From: Verpa conica
Taxonomy: Eukaryota > Ascomycota > Pezizomycetes > Pezizales > Morchellaceae
NCBI GenBank assembly: GCA_033030425.1
Contig: JAUFSD010000012.1
Location: forward strand, 868,001 to 932,000
Direction of reading: 5' to 3'
Length of the DNA: 64,000 bases
This document shows positions 47,515 through 58,780 of this stretch, piece after piece; within the stretch, counting starts at the first letter, position 1; every line of letters starts with the position of its first letter. Made by a program: the position numbers and the translations under genes. The notes under the pieces are model-generated. The model worked only from the letters and a program-made list of their open reading frames with translations. It had not been told where the DNA came from and ran no database searches.

Positions 47515-48402
47515 ATGTCTCAAAACGGTTGTGTTTTTATTTCAATAGCCGGTGGCGAAGCGGCCGGCAAAAAAACTGTCCTTGAAGGCTTAAGGTCGAA
47601 TCTACTCACTGTTGGCCCATTACCTGGGCTTAAGGTTACGACGCTGCATATGACGGATTTCATGCGAGAGCTGAATGACAGGGAGATTTCTGAGGCAAAG
47701 GATGGAAGGCTGAATCTCGAGGAGCTAGGTATAGCCAAACATTGGAGGGGGATGGAATGAGGGGAAATCTGATTAGGTTGGGTGTGCGTAGGGGTATTCG
47801 ATCTCGACCTCATGGCAGACAAAATCGAGTGCCTAATGAAGGGCCAGAAGAACGTCGAGGTCCCATCGCTCGATATTAAGCGGAAGAAGCGGAAACATTG
47901 TACGATCATCGAGGAGGCTCCAGATGTGGTTATTGCAGAGGGGTGTTATTTGCTCACACACAAGAGATTGGTTGACCTTGCAACGGTTAAAATATTTGTT
48001 GACTGTGATGCAGACGTGAGGCTAGCAAGGAAAGGTATCTTTGACTGTCTTCTCTCAATTTTTCTCGGTACTTGCATTACTCATCTATAGTTCCTGTTCT
48101 CAGTCGTTCGCGATCAGGGGCAGCGTCTTCTTTCCCTCGATTTCATCCTTGACCAGTACGTTCGTCATTCAAAACCTGCCTTCGAACAAACCATCTTACC
48201 GACAAAAACAATCTCCGATATAATACTCCCAGCCGGCGCCGAGGGTCCTGGCGTGGAGTTGATAGCACATGGAGTGCTGGATGATCTTAAGGGGAGACGG
48301 AGACGCCAGTCCATTAGTCATATGCCCTACTCGCTACTACAAAACACATTGAGTGAAGCAGATCTGACCACAGGAGCTGCATCGTATTATCAAGCAGTTT
48401 AA
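47515..48402 (+). CDS. Uridine/cytidine kinase-like P-loop protein
   Basis: This is a member of the uridine-kinase/phosphoribulokinase family; uridine kinases phosphorylate uridine and cytidine in pyrimidine salvage. Exons are 47515..47728, 47792..48034 and 48104..48402 (introns 63 and 69 nt), giving 251 residues. Family landmarks are a P-loop (ISIAGGEAAGKKTV), GVFDLDLMADKIECL (where canonical enzymes have NFDHPDAFD), PDVVIAEGCYLL, VKIFVDCDADVRLAR, VVRDQGQR, YVRHSKPAFEQTILPTK and ISDIILPAGAEG. The P-loop has Lys where Ser/Thr normally follows GK, and the Asp-His-Pro nucleoside segment is missing. Both suggest altered or lost kinase activity, or an atypical fungal subfamily. No signal peptide. 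The next gene lies 222 bp downstream, convergent. Confidence 0.8.
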
Positions 48403-48623
48403 TGTTTGAAAAAATGAATAATACGTCTTCCAGTTTCAGGTTCAGGTTCTTTTAAGATTTATAGAGTACAAGTGATGCCCCCAAATGGTTTATCTGATAT
48501 AACATAGTAACAACCCTTCCGTGAGCCCATCCACGAATGTGAATATAAAGAGGGATACAAATAAAAATATGAGATGGGTAATTAAAAAGTGACCGTTTCA
48601 ATCTCTATCATTAAACCAGTCCC

Positions 48624-50463
48624 TCAATCACTAGGCTCATTCTTCACACTCCCGTTACTGACGGTGCTGACGACACTATTCTTTCGAGACCGTTTGATTC
48701 TTTCTCGTAAAAGTTTCTCTCGGAGCTGATATTCTCGTTGCTGAAGTGTCAACTACCATTCGACTGTTAAATCGCGCCCGCACCAGAATTTTTTCCATAG
48801 GGATAAAATAGAAATACAATTATAGATAGAAATACAATAACAAATAAATAGAGTATCAACAAACCTCTGGGTCCTCCTTCTTGATTTCATCCTTTTTGGA
48901 GCTCTCAGCTACCTCCTTCTCTCGTGACTTTGAAGACTCACCATGTCGTTCATCTTCAGCCGAAACCGACCGTCTCCTTTTCGTAGGAGTAGATCCCCTT
49001 ACTCGATCTTCGTTTTTGACCCTTTCTTCGGGTGAATGGCGGCGGCGGCGATGTTCTTCACCGCGGGGACTCCGGCTTCGTTCATCACGTCTTCCTTTCT
49101 TCTCATCAGCATGCGACTTCGTGTAAGAAGGTGACCGTCTTCTCCGATCCACTCCACGCTCCACAGATACCGAGGGCTCTCTCCGGTTAGAATTTCTCTT
49201 GAGTGGAGACCGAGATGGTGACCTCGAAGATGATTCATATGAAGACCTTGAAGATCGAGAATGGGACGAAGACGGGATGGATGATGGCGTGGATGATCTG
49301 TGTCTATCTCGGCCTTTACGGTCTGTAGAATGTCCCCTCCGTTTTCGTCCATGGTCTGAGGACCTAGACCTCGAGCGGTCTCTACGGCTGCTGCGACGTG
49401 GTTCCGGAGATCTGGAATATTCGGGCGAGCGCCTGTTGCTCCTGCGATAGTCATCTCTTCTACGCAAGGGCGAGCGTGACCTTGACTGGGAACGTCCATA
49501 TCTGGTGTTCCTGCCTTCACGGTTGTCAAAATCACGTCGTTCATATCCTCTGCGTGACGGAATGTACGTGTCTGTCTCTCTGCGCTCTCTGAACCTTTCC
49601 CTTCGTGCTCCCCCTCTGGGTGGTGACGCCTCGCGTCGTGGTGGTGGTCTCGCTGCGAGAACTTCAGGAGAACGGCGACGGCGGTTCACAGGCGACGGGG
49701 AACGACGGGGGCGTGGTTGATAGACGTCTCTCCCCCCCCTCTCAGGCGGCGGAGGTCCGCCCCGGCGGCGCTCTCCGCGCTCACGTTCACGAATTTCGGC
49801 GATGCTACGGTCTTTTTGCTCCTCCTCTTCCCGTTTACGGTGTTGTGCTTCCGTAATTTTGACTGCCTCCGCCTAAAATCGAAATAAAAGAAAGGTTAGT
49901 GGTGATTGTAGGTGGTAAAGTGTAGTAAATAATAATGTACCCTTTGTTGACGTAATTCTTCCTTCTTTTGTTCTAGCAGCTCTGACGGAACTCCCTGAGG
50001 GTTTGATTGAGCACTCAGAAGTAAATTCCATAGCTGCTTACAAAACGCAGGTGTATCTTTCTCTAAGAACCCTGTGAGATTGATTTGTATTTTTTTCGGA
50101 TCAGGCTAAATTGAATTAGAAAATGGAGGGAAGGGGGGGGAATGAATTAGTGAAATTGTACTTTAAGGAGCTGCTGGCTGGGAGGGAGGACAAACAAATC
50201 GCTCTTCCTCCAACATCCCGAAGATAAAGTCGATAACCACATCATCTTCATTTCCAAGAATACCTATAACCTGTCCTGAGATCCACCTGAAGTTTTTTTT
50301 TCGTCAGCCAAAAACCCACGTGAGAGATGAAAGGAGCAACAGTAATAGGGTGAACGAACTGTTTCATAACCTCTAGATTGACCTTCTCCCTATCAACTTT
50401 TCTAGAGTACTCAGGAGGGAACTTGGTGCTCTTGAGCAGCTTTGCATCAACACCGCTGGCCAT
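48624..50463 (-). CDS. PWI-domain SR-rich splicing factor (SRRM1-like)
   Basis: This is a nuclear RNA-binding, splicing-associated protein with a PWI domain and a long Arg-Ser region, as in SRm160/SRRM1. Exons down from 50463 are 50463..50360, 50286..50196, 50105..49941, 49872..48865 and 48752..48624 (introns 73, 90, 68 and 112 nt), giving 498 residues. The PWI domain spans roughly residues 27-120: KVNLEVMKQWISGQVIGILG, NEDDVVIDFIFGMLEE, QINLTGFLEKDTPAFCKQLW and SNPQGVPSELLEQKKEEL. The PWI tripeptide itself is QWI here. A charged helix (AEAVKITEAQHRKREEEEQK) leads into about 280 residues of RS/RR/SP repeats. The last exon encodes LTLQQREYQLREKLLRERIK and ends NEPSD, beyond the stop that the unspliced frame would use. 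The residue before that junction is Glu in phase 0. Confidence 0.91.
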
Positions 50464-52404
50464 AGTTTGTTCTAAGAAGATTATTCGTGACGTGGGTGGA
50501 GGGGATTCACGACCGTGAGTGGGAGAAGGCGCGAAAGACGGAAAGGTTGGGTACGTAGCCAGCAAGACACCTGCTTAGTCATAAACGGCCCGTGGTTTGA
50601 TCTGATAAATCTCTTCCGATAACTGTCAACTCGCATATTACCTACATGGCATGGACTGAATTCCGCTTGTCCTTGTCAATTTCTCCACATAATGCAGATC
50701 CCCCAAGCACTCAGTCTCTTTTTGCCTATTTTTTTCACGGTTATATACGATTCCACCTTTAATTCCTGTTTCTCGTTATGTAAAGCACAGTCTGTGAGCC
50801 CTAAAGAACCCCTCTTTGAAGCCGGCCGATTGAATAAGAGAAAGGTCTGTAAACAGAATATACTTTGTTAAATCTGATAAGCTGCTATTTTTTGTTGGTT
50901 ATCAGTTCTATTCACCCACATGCATGTAGAAAGCTTGCCAATTCTCTCAGCCAGCGGGTGATACGATATGAACTAATTTAAGATCTGGGTTTAAGTGAAG
51001 GCAATAAACTTATTCACTAACTATATTTCGAAAATAATACTTGGAGAGGGGTGAGCTTATTACCGATAAAAAACCAATAAATTGTTCAGTTATATAGGCG
51101 GCGTAGTCGAGTGATACCATATGACCAACTATACCCTTTTCTGTCCCCCTTTGTTTAATTTATTAATTACATGTATATAGTCTTTTGACCGTAACACTAT
51201 CTTGCGATCACTAGCTAAGGTACACTCGTATTAGAAAGAAAAAAAATGGAGCCCTAACCCACTTCGGTTCCCATAATTAAAGTACTTATTCCTACCCGGA
51301 ACCATTTGGATCCCTCATAGCAAAATATACTAGCCAGTTTCGATTTTTCTAGAAGATTCAAGATATCATTTTTATTCTTGTGTTTCTACATCATATATAG
51401 TGGTCCACAAACTAGTCTACTATCAGTGAACTGAGCTACCTACTACATTAATCCACCAGAATCCTAGTTGATCGTGACGTTAATCTAAATAGGGCTAGTA
51501 TGATAGATTTACTAATCTTCCCTAGCATGGCTATGATCATGTGGTATTATTCGCTAGCTAATACAGTATGGTATAGAAATATAGGACACAATTGTCATAC
51601 AGAGAAAAGTCTATAAGATCTAGGTCAATGACTAGGCAAAATCTGCGAGTTGGTGTGGACAGGGTTCTTGCGTCGCAACCTCAACTACACAAGAAACCCA
51701 CTTTACCAACCGTAGTTAGGTCTAATCGGCTCGGAAGGTCTTGAAGCGGTGGCTACGCATCTTCTCCAGGCGAAACATCTAGGTATTTTTCTTGGGGGGT
51801 ACATGCAGGCCAGGTAGTCAAACATACTCGGGTCAGGGAAGAAGTTTGGAAAAACAAGGGGGATCCCTGCGGCGAATAAGAAGTGTTCTTTTAATGACTT
51901 TTTGTTCTTCTAGCCAATGAGTCTGGCTTGAAGGGTCTCCCCTGTTTTTCCAAACTTCTTCCCTGACGCGAGTACATATCCCCTGCCCCAATTACTCGAA
52001 ACGGATTGTATTACCGAAAAAAATGGATTTAGTATCTAGCCTAAGACATCAGCAAGAATTCATGGCGGTCTTGACTATGGAATATAATACAAGGGATATG
52101 AGTCTAAACGCTGTATAACAATAATCTGCCGAAGAACATAAAAAGTTGCTTGTTCCACCAGCAGGTATTCCAAGGATGGCATTCAGGCAGGCGGGACGTA
52201 ATGTAGCACTTAGTGTCACCTAGCCATTTAGTATCCTTAGCTCTAGTAGACATGTAGAGCAGAGTGCCTCCGGTAAACCAGTGCCGAAGAGCCACCTTCT
52301 TAGGAGCTCTGCAGTCCCTATTGGCGCCTATGCGCGTGATAAGAGCAGTTAGTGGATATTAGATATTTAGTTATAGTTATATAAAGCTAGCTCGTCCCCC
52401 AAGT
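50464..52404. other. 1.9 kb intergenic region
   Basis: AT-rich, no gene seen. It contains the promoter of the PWI gene, one foldback element (51825-51976) and the promoter of the halogenase-like gene. Confidence 0.6.
51825..51976. mobile_element. Foldback element, TACTCG-type ends
   Basis: Arms 51826-51868 and 51935-51974 share TACTCG(G/C)GTCAGGGAAGA followed by AGTTTGGAAAAACA and differ by about three changes. Total about 150 bp, about 400 bp upstream of the halogenase-like gene. Confidence 0.7.
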
Positions 52405-54377
52405 ATGGTTCGACCAAAAAGCGAACAAAACAATATATGTATGGTTGATACTCTTCTCAACATGGTATCACTTCTGACCCAAGATCCACAGCTGTCCGAT
52501 ACTGCGCTTTTGAATTCAAGGAACAAAGATGCCGTTGTTCCTTCTGATTCGAAAGTTGTGGTTGTGGGCTCCGGAATACACTCTTTAATTTATGCTATCC
52601 ACACAAAGAAGATTGACCTAGAACGGCCTGATAATTCTAGCGGCTCGGTCTCGATTACAGTCTTAGAGAAGTCGAATAGCCCAGGGTACAAAATTGGCGA
52701 GAGTACGTTGACGGTTTTCGGGTTGTGGCTGAAGACAGTTGGTATCGATTCACCATTATTGTGGCGCCTCTTTGGTCCGAAGGACGGCTTGGCATTCTAC
52801 TATCTTCCCCAAGGGGGTGATCCCGAGAAATATTCCTCGTTTTGCGCAAATGGTCCACCTGGAGACTTCGTTCCTACTCTACAGATTGAGCGCAAGATCA
52901 GTGAATTACTACTCACACTATTTGCTCAGCGGCTTGGTGTCAAGGTCTTTCACGGTCACTCTGTCGATATCGATGCAACCAAACTTTCTGAAGATACTAG
53001 CACCGTCCATGTCAAAAATATTGAGACCAAAAAAGAATCCCAAATTCGCGCCCAGCTTGTTATCGATGCTACGGGAAGGTTTCGGCGTTTTTCCTCCAAA
53101 GAGTCCCGTCTCAAACGTTTTGAGGGATGGAACACCGATGCTTTCTGGGCTTACTTCGAATGCCCCGGCGACGAGTCTAATATTCCCCTGGAGAACTATG
53201 AGTCCTGTAACACCAACCATATTTGTCTCGCAGAAGGGTGAGTATCCCAATTTTCGAGTAGTATTCAAGACCCTAATATTTTCATAGGTGGGCCTGGATC
53301 ATTCGTTTGCCATCCTGGGAAGGCAGCTCAATTCCAAATCTAATGGAAATGATCAACTACCTTCTCGACCTCAATGAATGCAACACGCCTGGCGACCAGT
53401 TTCCGTCCTGCCATGAATTAGCAAAGATGTTTAAGCTCAGATTTAGATGGGTCGTCAGCATTGGCTTTGCTCTCCGGACCGATGTCGTATACCCGACCGA
53501 CATGTCTCCATATGGTACATGCGAGGCTGAGAAGAAATTCAACTGGATTGTTGAAAGCTATCCAAAAATGAAAGACCTTATGGACCAGCATGTGCTTATC
53601 AAAGGTCTTTATGGACCAGGTTCTACCTGGTTTATCCGCAAACACCTCACGTATCAGTCTCCGAAAGTGGCAGGGCGTGGCTGGGTGGCCATTGGAGATG
53701 CAGTAGGTTTCACCAACCCACTCTTCTCACCAGGAATCAACGCAAACATGGGCACGAGCGTCTTTGCTGCTGAGCTTACTCAACCATATCTCGCTACAAA
53801 AGACTCCCTTACACGTAGAAAGGTCTTTGAAAAATACGAGTCATACTGCGAGAACCGTATACCTAGCTTAAACAGGATGAATATTTTCAATTACCTCTGT
53901 ATGCGATCCCCTAAACTCGGACCCCTCGGCCCATTGTGGCAATATCTAGCTGGGACCGGGAACTCGAATTGGCAAAAGATTCGATCATATGAGTTTAATA
54001 ATGTCAGCGAGATGCTAATGGGCTGGGACTGGGGCGCCCATGAAGAAGAATATATCATTTTTGCTAAACAAGCTATTCTACTACTCGATGGACCACCGTC
54101 TGAGCCTTCTCCGGAGATTATCTCTGCGGTGCTTGCTCTCTCGAGTAAATCAGTAAAGTCTGCACTTGCTTCGGGGAAATACATCAACCGTTGGGCTGGC
54201 CTTTTGAGATGGTACAATGACGATTTAGAATTTTGTGAGGATAAGGACTGGAAAGATGTGCTATCACGTCGTTGTAGAGACTGTGGGAATTGGAGGATCT
54301 TGCGTCCGGATCTGTTGAAGTGCGCAACCTGCGGCTGCTTATATTCCCCAGAGGAATCAAGAAAAATTCTCGTATGA
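52405..54377 (+). CDS. FAD-dependent halogenase-like monooxygenase with C-terminal Zn ribbon
   Basis: The protein resembles flavin-dependent halogenases (tryptophan-halogenase superfamily), which chlorinate or brominate aromatic or carrier-bound substrates using FADH2. Exons are 52405..53237 and 53288..54377 (one 50-nt intron), giving 640 residues. An FAD-binding start SKVVVVGSGIHSLIYAIHTK carries GxGxxS instead of the usual GxGxxG. YKIGESTLTVFG is the GES motif of the family, VIDATGRFR and GWVAIGDAVGFTNPLFSPGI are the FAD-contact segments, and WAWIIRLPSW corresponds to the WxWxIP halogenase signature with an extra residue before Pro. The last 45 residues contain CRDCGNWRILRPDLLKCATC, two CxxC pairs spaced like a zinc ribbon, an unusual appendage. 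It could instead be a plain FAD oxygenase. Another in-frame ATG lies at 52441. No biosynthetic neighbours are visible. Confidence 0.8.
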
Positions 54378-54589
54378 CCTTGTACGCACCCTAGAGAAAT
54401 ACAGTAGCGACATTGAAGTAAGTTATTGGTCTATTTATGTGTTATCAGTGTTTCTAACAATGCTTTTAGGTTTTTTAGGACTATTTTCTTTTATTTAATT
54501 CATCAAGTACACGTACACATTGTCTCCCGGCTAAAGTAATAATTTTATCTAAGAATAAGCAGACATAAAAGAAGCTAAAGAATATGGAG

Positions 54590-54923
54590 TGGTGAATGTG
54601 TCAAAACCAATTTTACCACTGGTGGTAATTAGAAGCCACTAGTGGTAAATTACTACTTGTAGTATTTATTTATGAACTTGTCAGTTCCTATACTTCTTGG
54701 TAGTACTAGTTATAAATTTAACCACATCAAGAACTTAGTCCTTTATAAATCTCAGAATCCCTAGTCTTCTACTAGCTACTACCGAGGCCTGTAATAAAAT
54801 TTATACTTGCCATATCCTTTAATACTGAAGTTCAGAGGCCCATACCGCCACTGGTATGGGCTAGCTCTGAATTCAAGAGTCCTGGTACTACTGGTGGTAA
54901 AACAGGTTCTAACACATTCACCA
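54590..54923. mobile_element. Foldback element of 334 bp
   Basis: Arms 54590-54628 and 54886-54923 (TGGTGAATGTGT..AACC..TTTTACCAC) pair over about 38 bp with six transitions and one transversion. The inside holds further small palindromes (ACCACTGGTGGT, CCACTAGTGG, a hairpin around 54840-54860). Confidence 0.65.
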
Positions 54924-56660
54924 TACTATAATAGAAAGTGGAAGAAATTATATATAAAGCTGAAAGTCTAAATTTTTCTGTGGGAGATACTCGTACATTT
55001 TGATGATAAAATATACTAAAAATCCGATCTGGGAGTGGAGATTGCTCATTGAAACTTACGATTATGTTTTCCCAAAAAATATCTAGATACGTAGACCTTA
55101 TAAGACCCAAATATAACTTATTAATTTAGTCCTTTACTCTAGAAACCTAGGTTATAGGTAGATCTTTATAGAACGCGTTTCGAGTTTATGAGAACCTAAG
55201 ATCATCTATTTTTCTTCACTCCTCTAATTCCCCAGAGTAAATATCTCTGTTTCTTTGACCGCGATAGATTAGATATGACTGACTAGCTGGCTGTCCCTTT
55301 TTTAACCCACTCCCTCTATAAAAATATCCCAAAATTCAAACTCCCAGAACCTCTAAAAAGTTCCGGAATAACGAATTAATTCTTTAGATAGTTCCATGAC
55401 TTTAATCTATATTATGCATTACGCTGCTAAGAAATTGACCCCTGAAAAGTCGAATTTTGCTAAGAGAAGAGCTAGGGTAACGGAGGAGCCCGAGTACTAA
55501 TGATAATAGGAGACTAAAGGTAATGGGCTATAGGGGTAAGTAGTGAAAAGGGATTAGGCCGGTGAATACAAGAAACTAAACTAATAGATTTAGGCGAAAT
55601 TTTTCTACAAAAAGTGACTTACTCTTGTCTCTCATTGCTACCTTAATTTTTATACTGATCAACCCCTGAATACATAGAAGGTGATTGTATGGAGAAGGTT
55701 GGGGATCGCCTTTAATGAGGTATGCTAGATTTTTTTTGTGACTAGCTAGCTTTTGACGAGATATATATCATATATGGCTTTCTATAAATTTTGCTATAAG
55801 TAGTTTAGCTTCTCTCTTCTTTAGCGTACCTTAAATTAGTCAGAGACGAGATCATAACCTTTAAAATAAACAGAAGAATTACTATAGTGGAGATATAACT
55901 TATGCAACCTCGGGATGTAATTTCGTATGTTCCAATTCCAGGTGTAGTTAGCCTAGAACCAGGTTAGGCCCCAATTAACAAAGGGCTATTTTGTGAAGCT
56001 GCTATAACATAGTCTAGGTAAGAAAATTTTATCTATTAATCAAAGGAAAGCCCGAAATTCTTAGTCATTGTGTATGTCCACCTTAGGTGCTTAGGCTCTA
56101 TCACATGGCTTTAAAGATCTAATAAAAATACTTATCATGGGGAATACATACCGTCTTAGATCTAGAGAAACCTACTAAGGTTATAATTATTCTAAACCTA
56201 GCTATAGTTTCAGCTAGGTCTAATCATACCAGCGTCACTACATAATCGCAGGTTACACTCGATAGTTAGCATCTATATATAAATTATCCTTGGGGTCTCG
56301 TCCCTTAAATAGATATCAAGGGAATGGAAAGTACTTTTGTGTGAGTAGACACCCACCTATAGGTGACTTAGTACTATGAACTTAATTACTAAGACTCATG
56401 CAAGTACTCTTTTCCGACTAATCATATGTTTTACGTCCCAGCCTAGCCTACCTGCTTATAGCTCGCAGAAACTAGCACTGTGATCAAAATAGCAAGACTC
56501 TACATGGGCTTATTACTACATACAATTTCTATGCGCATATATATGCCCGCTTGGCTCCATATTTATAATTAACTCATTCATTCTATGCGCATATGCACCA
56601 GTGATCACTCGGCACATATACCTACATATATACCCAGGATTTACACCTACACGAGTTAAA

Positions 56661-56805
56661 CGAACTGCAGTCGTTCACGGAGTAATGGCGAACAGGGTTC
56701 AGCAACAGTATATCTGAGCACTGAGTCGTCAAATTGTGGTCAGAGCTAGTGACTTTATTGGTCTATAATCCCTGTTCGCCATTACCCCGTGAATGACTGT
56801 ACTCG
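56661..56805. mobile_element. Foldback element of 145 bp
   Basis: Arms 56661-56697 and 56770-56805 share GTAATGGCGAACAGGG at the inner end and CAGTC(G/A)TTCACGG(A/G) further out. The outer ends are CGAACT and CGAGTA. Confidence 0.7.
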
Positions 56806-57381
56806 GCAACATTCTTAGGCCCGTATATCAATACTAACTAAATTCTAGCCCATTAAAAATAAACATATTTCTAAGGATTAACAGGTGATGTAAGGTGATG
56901 CTGCATGTACCTAATTAGGGCGAAATTAAATATTTTCAGATGCGAAGCCTGATTTATATCGTGTTCCAGCGGGGCGGGACAATACTTAGTTTTAGTCTAA
57001 GTATGTAAGAGCAAGTATACGTAGTTAAGTAGATCTAAAAGCTCAACATAGATTACTATGACTATCATCTAGATTACTAAGAGGCTTAAGTATTCTTCGA
57101 TATACTTGATTTCACCGCACTGAAAACATTATCATTGGCTACCAAGAGGAATATATGGCAGACTTCAGGGAGCGAATTCATACCCTGGTAAGCCAAGTTC
57201 TTGAAAATCTTTCTCGAGAAATATTACTGATAGTCAGTAAGAGCCAATCACCATAGGAATGATATATGCCAAGCTACCCTAGCGAAAATTTCCTGATATC
57301 AGGCGCAAGGAATATGCAAGGATGAATAATTTATTTAGCGTGCAGATGATGTAAGATTAGATCTTTCTTTGTGTTGACATC

Positions 57382-57631
57382 TGATATACCGCAAAAACTG
57401 GCGAGACTCATAATAATGCTAAGAGGTTGAAATAAGAAGTGGCGTAGCATCTAGCTAGCAAAGGAAGTTTCTATTCCTAAGTGAGCAAGGAAAAGCGAGT
57501 GAAATCTCTTCCTTGGTGTAGCAAGTGGAAAAGACAGTGCTACCAAACCATTCACAGTAAGATCATCTAGCCACACTTTATTTGGACATCTTAGCGCCAT
57601 TATGAGTCTCGCCAGTTTTTGCGGTATATCA
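57382..57631. mobile_element. Foldback element of 250 bp, near-perfect arms
   Basis: Arms 57382-57435 and 57578-57631 are identical for 33 bp (TGATATACCGCAAAAACTGG onward), then differ by three transitions and, further in, a few other changes. It is the longest arm pair in the window. Confidence 0.75.
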
Positions 57632-57868
57632 CCCAACCTATAAACACCTACTTGAGACATGCAGATGGTCCAGACTTTAAGTTCCCTTGCCGTCGTTTCG
57701 CTCATTTAAATACCGCGGCTACTAAGTATGGGACCGTGTGGTAATGCAGCTTTAAGTTTATGTAAAAACTAGGCGGGGAAGGAGGCTAGATCACTTAGAG
57801 CTACTCTCAGGAATACTATGAGCCCCTTGATGTACACTATGCCAGCTGTGTCGTGACTATTGCGAGAC

Positions 57869-58056
57869 TACCTTATTATCTCGGCCATAACGAACAGAGC
57901 TGTGAGAGCCTAGAATATTACTAGTGGCCAAAGCCTGTTTGAGTTGAGCTTGGCGTCTAGCTTTACTGGCCATAACTGAGCCTCAATGTGTATTCAACCA
58001 ATCTCAGAGTTTCTTCATCCCACAGTCGTGTTCGGTATCGCCGAGAAAATACGGTA
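57869..58056. mobile_element. Foldback element, family B copy 2 (188 bp)
   Basis: The left end TACCTTATTATCTCGGCCAT and right end (complement TACCGTATTTTCTCGGCGAT) match the family B element at 21549-21738 (TACCGTATAATCTCGGGCAT). Length is nearly the same (188 versus 190 bp). The arms pair over about 28 bp. Confidence 0.65.
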
Positions 58057-58632
58057 TCATGACCCCCAATCTATTTGACCCCCATTAGCGTAGTATCAGG
58101 ATGGTACCATACAACTACCTCTCCATACTTCCATTGGGGATTACAGGAAATTTTCAATGGTCGTTTTACATCCCTTTCCTGAAATCTTGGTCGCATAAGC
58201 ACACCTGATTTAGAAACTCGGGTATAAGCTCTAAAGGAGAACATGGCACGGGTGTGTACTGCAGTATACACATGTGGTAGATGAATTGAGGTAATCTATG
58301 ATACCTACTTGGTGATACCTTTCACGAGATTCCGGTGCACTGCCATAGATATTGCGTAAAAATCTGTCCGATTTGTGCATTTCTATGGTACAGGCTGAAC
58401 ACCGAGATCCTAGTGCTTTAACAGATTCGTATACTCGGAGCCCTTCTCCCTTATATATTCTATCCAACTGGAGTTGATTCCACGCGTTCCTCCTATTTCC
58501 TATTCGTGTTGGGTACCTATATCCTTTTCATCTTATTACTAGACCAACTAGCTTGAAGAAACATGAGACGAGACAAGACGAAACAGAACTAACTATGCTC
58601 ACTCTCACCTAATCCTAGTCCCTTTACAATAG

Positions 58633-58780
58633 TACTCGGGGCAGGCAATAAGTACCCGAAAATGGAAGTCTTGGACAAGGGTGTTTTTATTGGATATGGC
58701 AGCCTCTATGTATTAAAATGTAGCTTTAGTTACTGAATATAAAACTTGCATTTTCGGGTACTTATTGCCTGCCCCGAGTA
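58633..58780. mobile_element. Foldback element, TACTCGGGG ends
   Basis: Arms 58633-58671 and 58742-58780 (TACTCGGGGCAGGCAATAAG then TACCCGAAAATG) are identical for 32 bp and then diverge. About 150 bp in all. Confidence 0.75.

Noticed and set aside
48999..49544. 181-codon minus-strand frame
   Set aside because: Out-of-frame shadow of the Arg-Ser region of the PWI protein.
50464..57000. Secondary-metabolite cluster around the halogenase-like gene
   Set aside because: No PKS, NRPS, terpene synthase, transporter or transcription-factor gene is visible on either side; the DHA2 transporter is 18 kb away.
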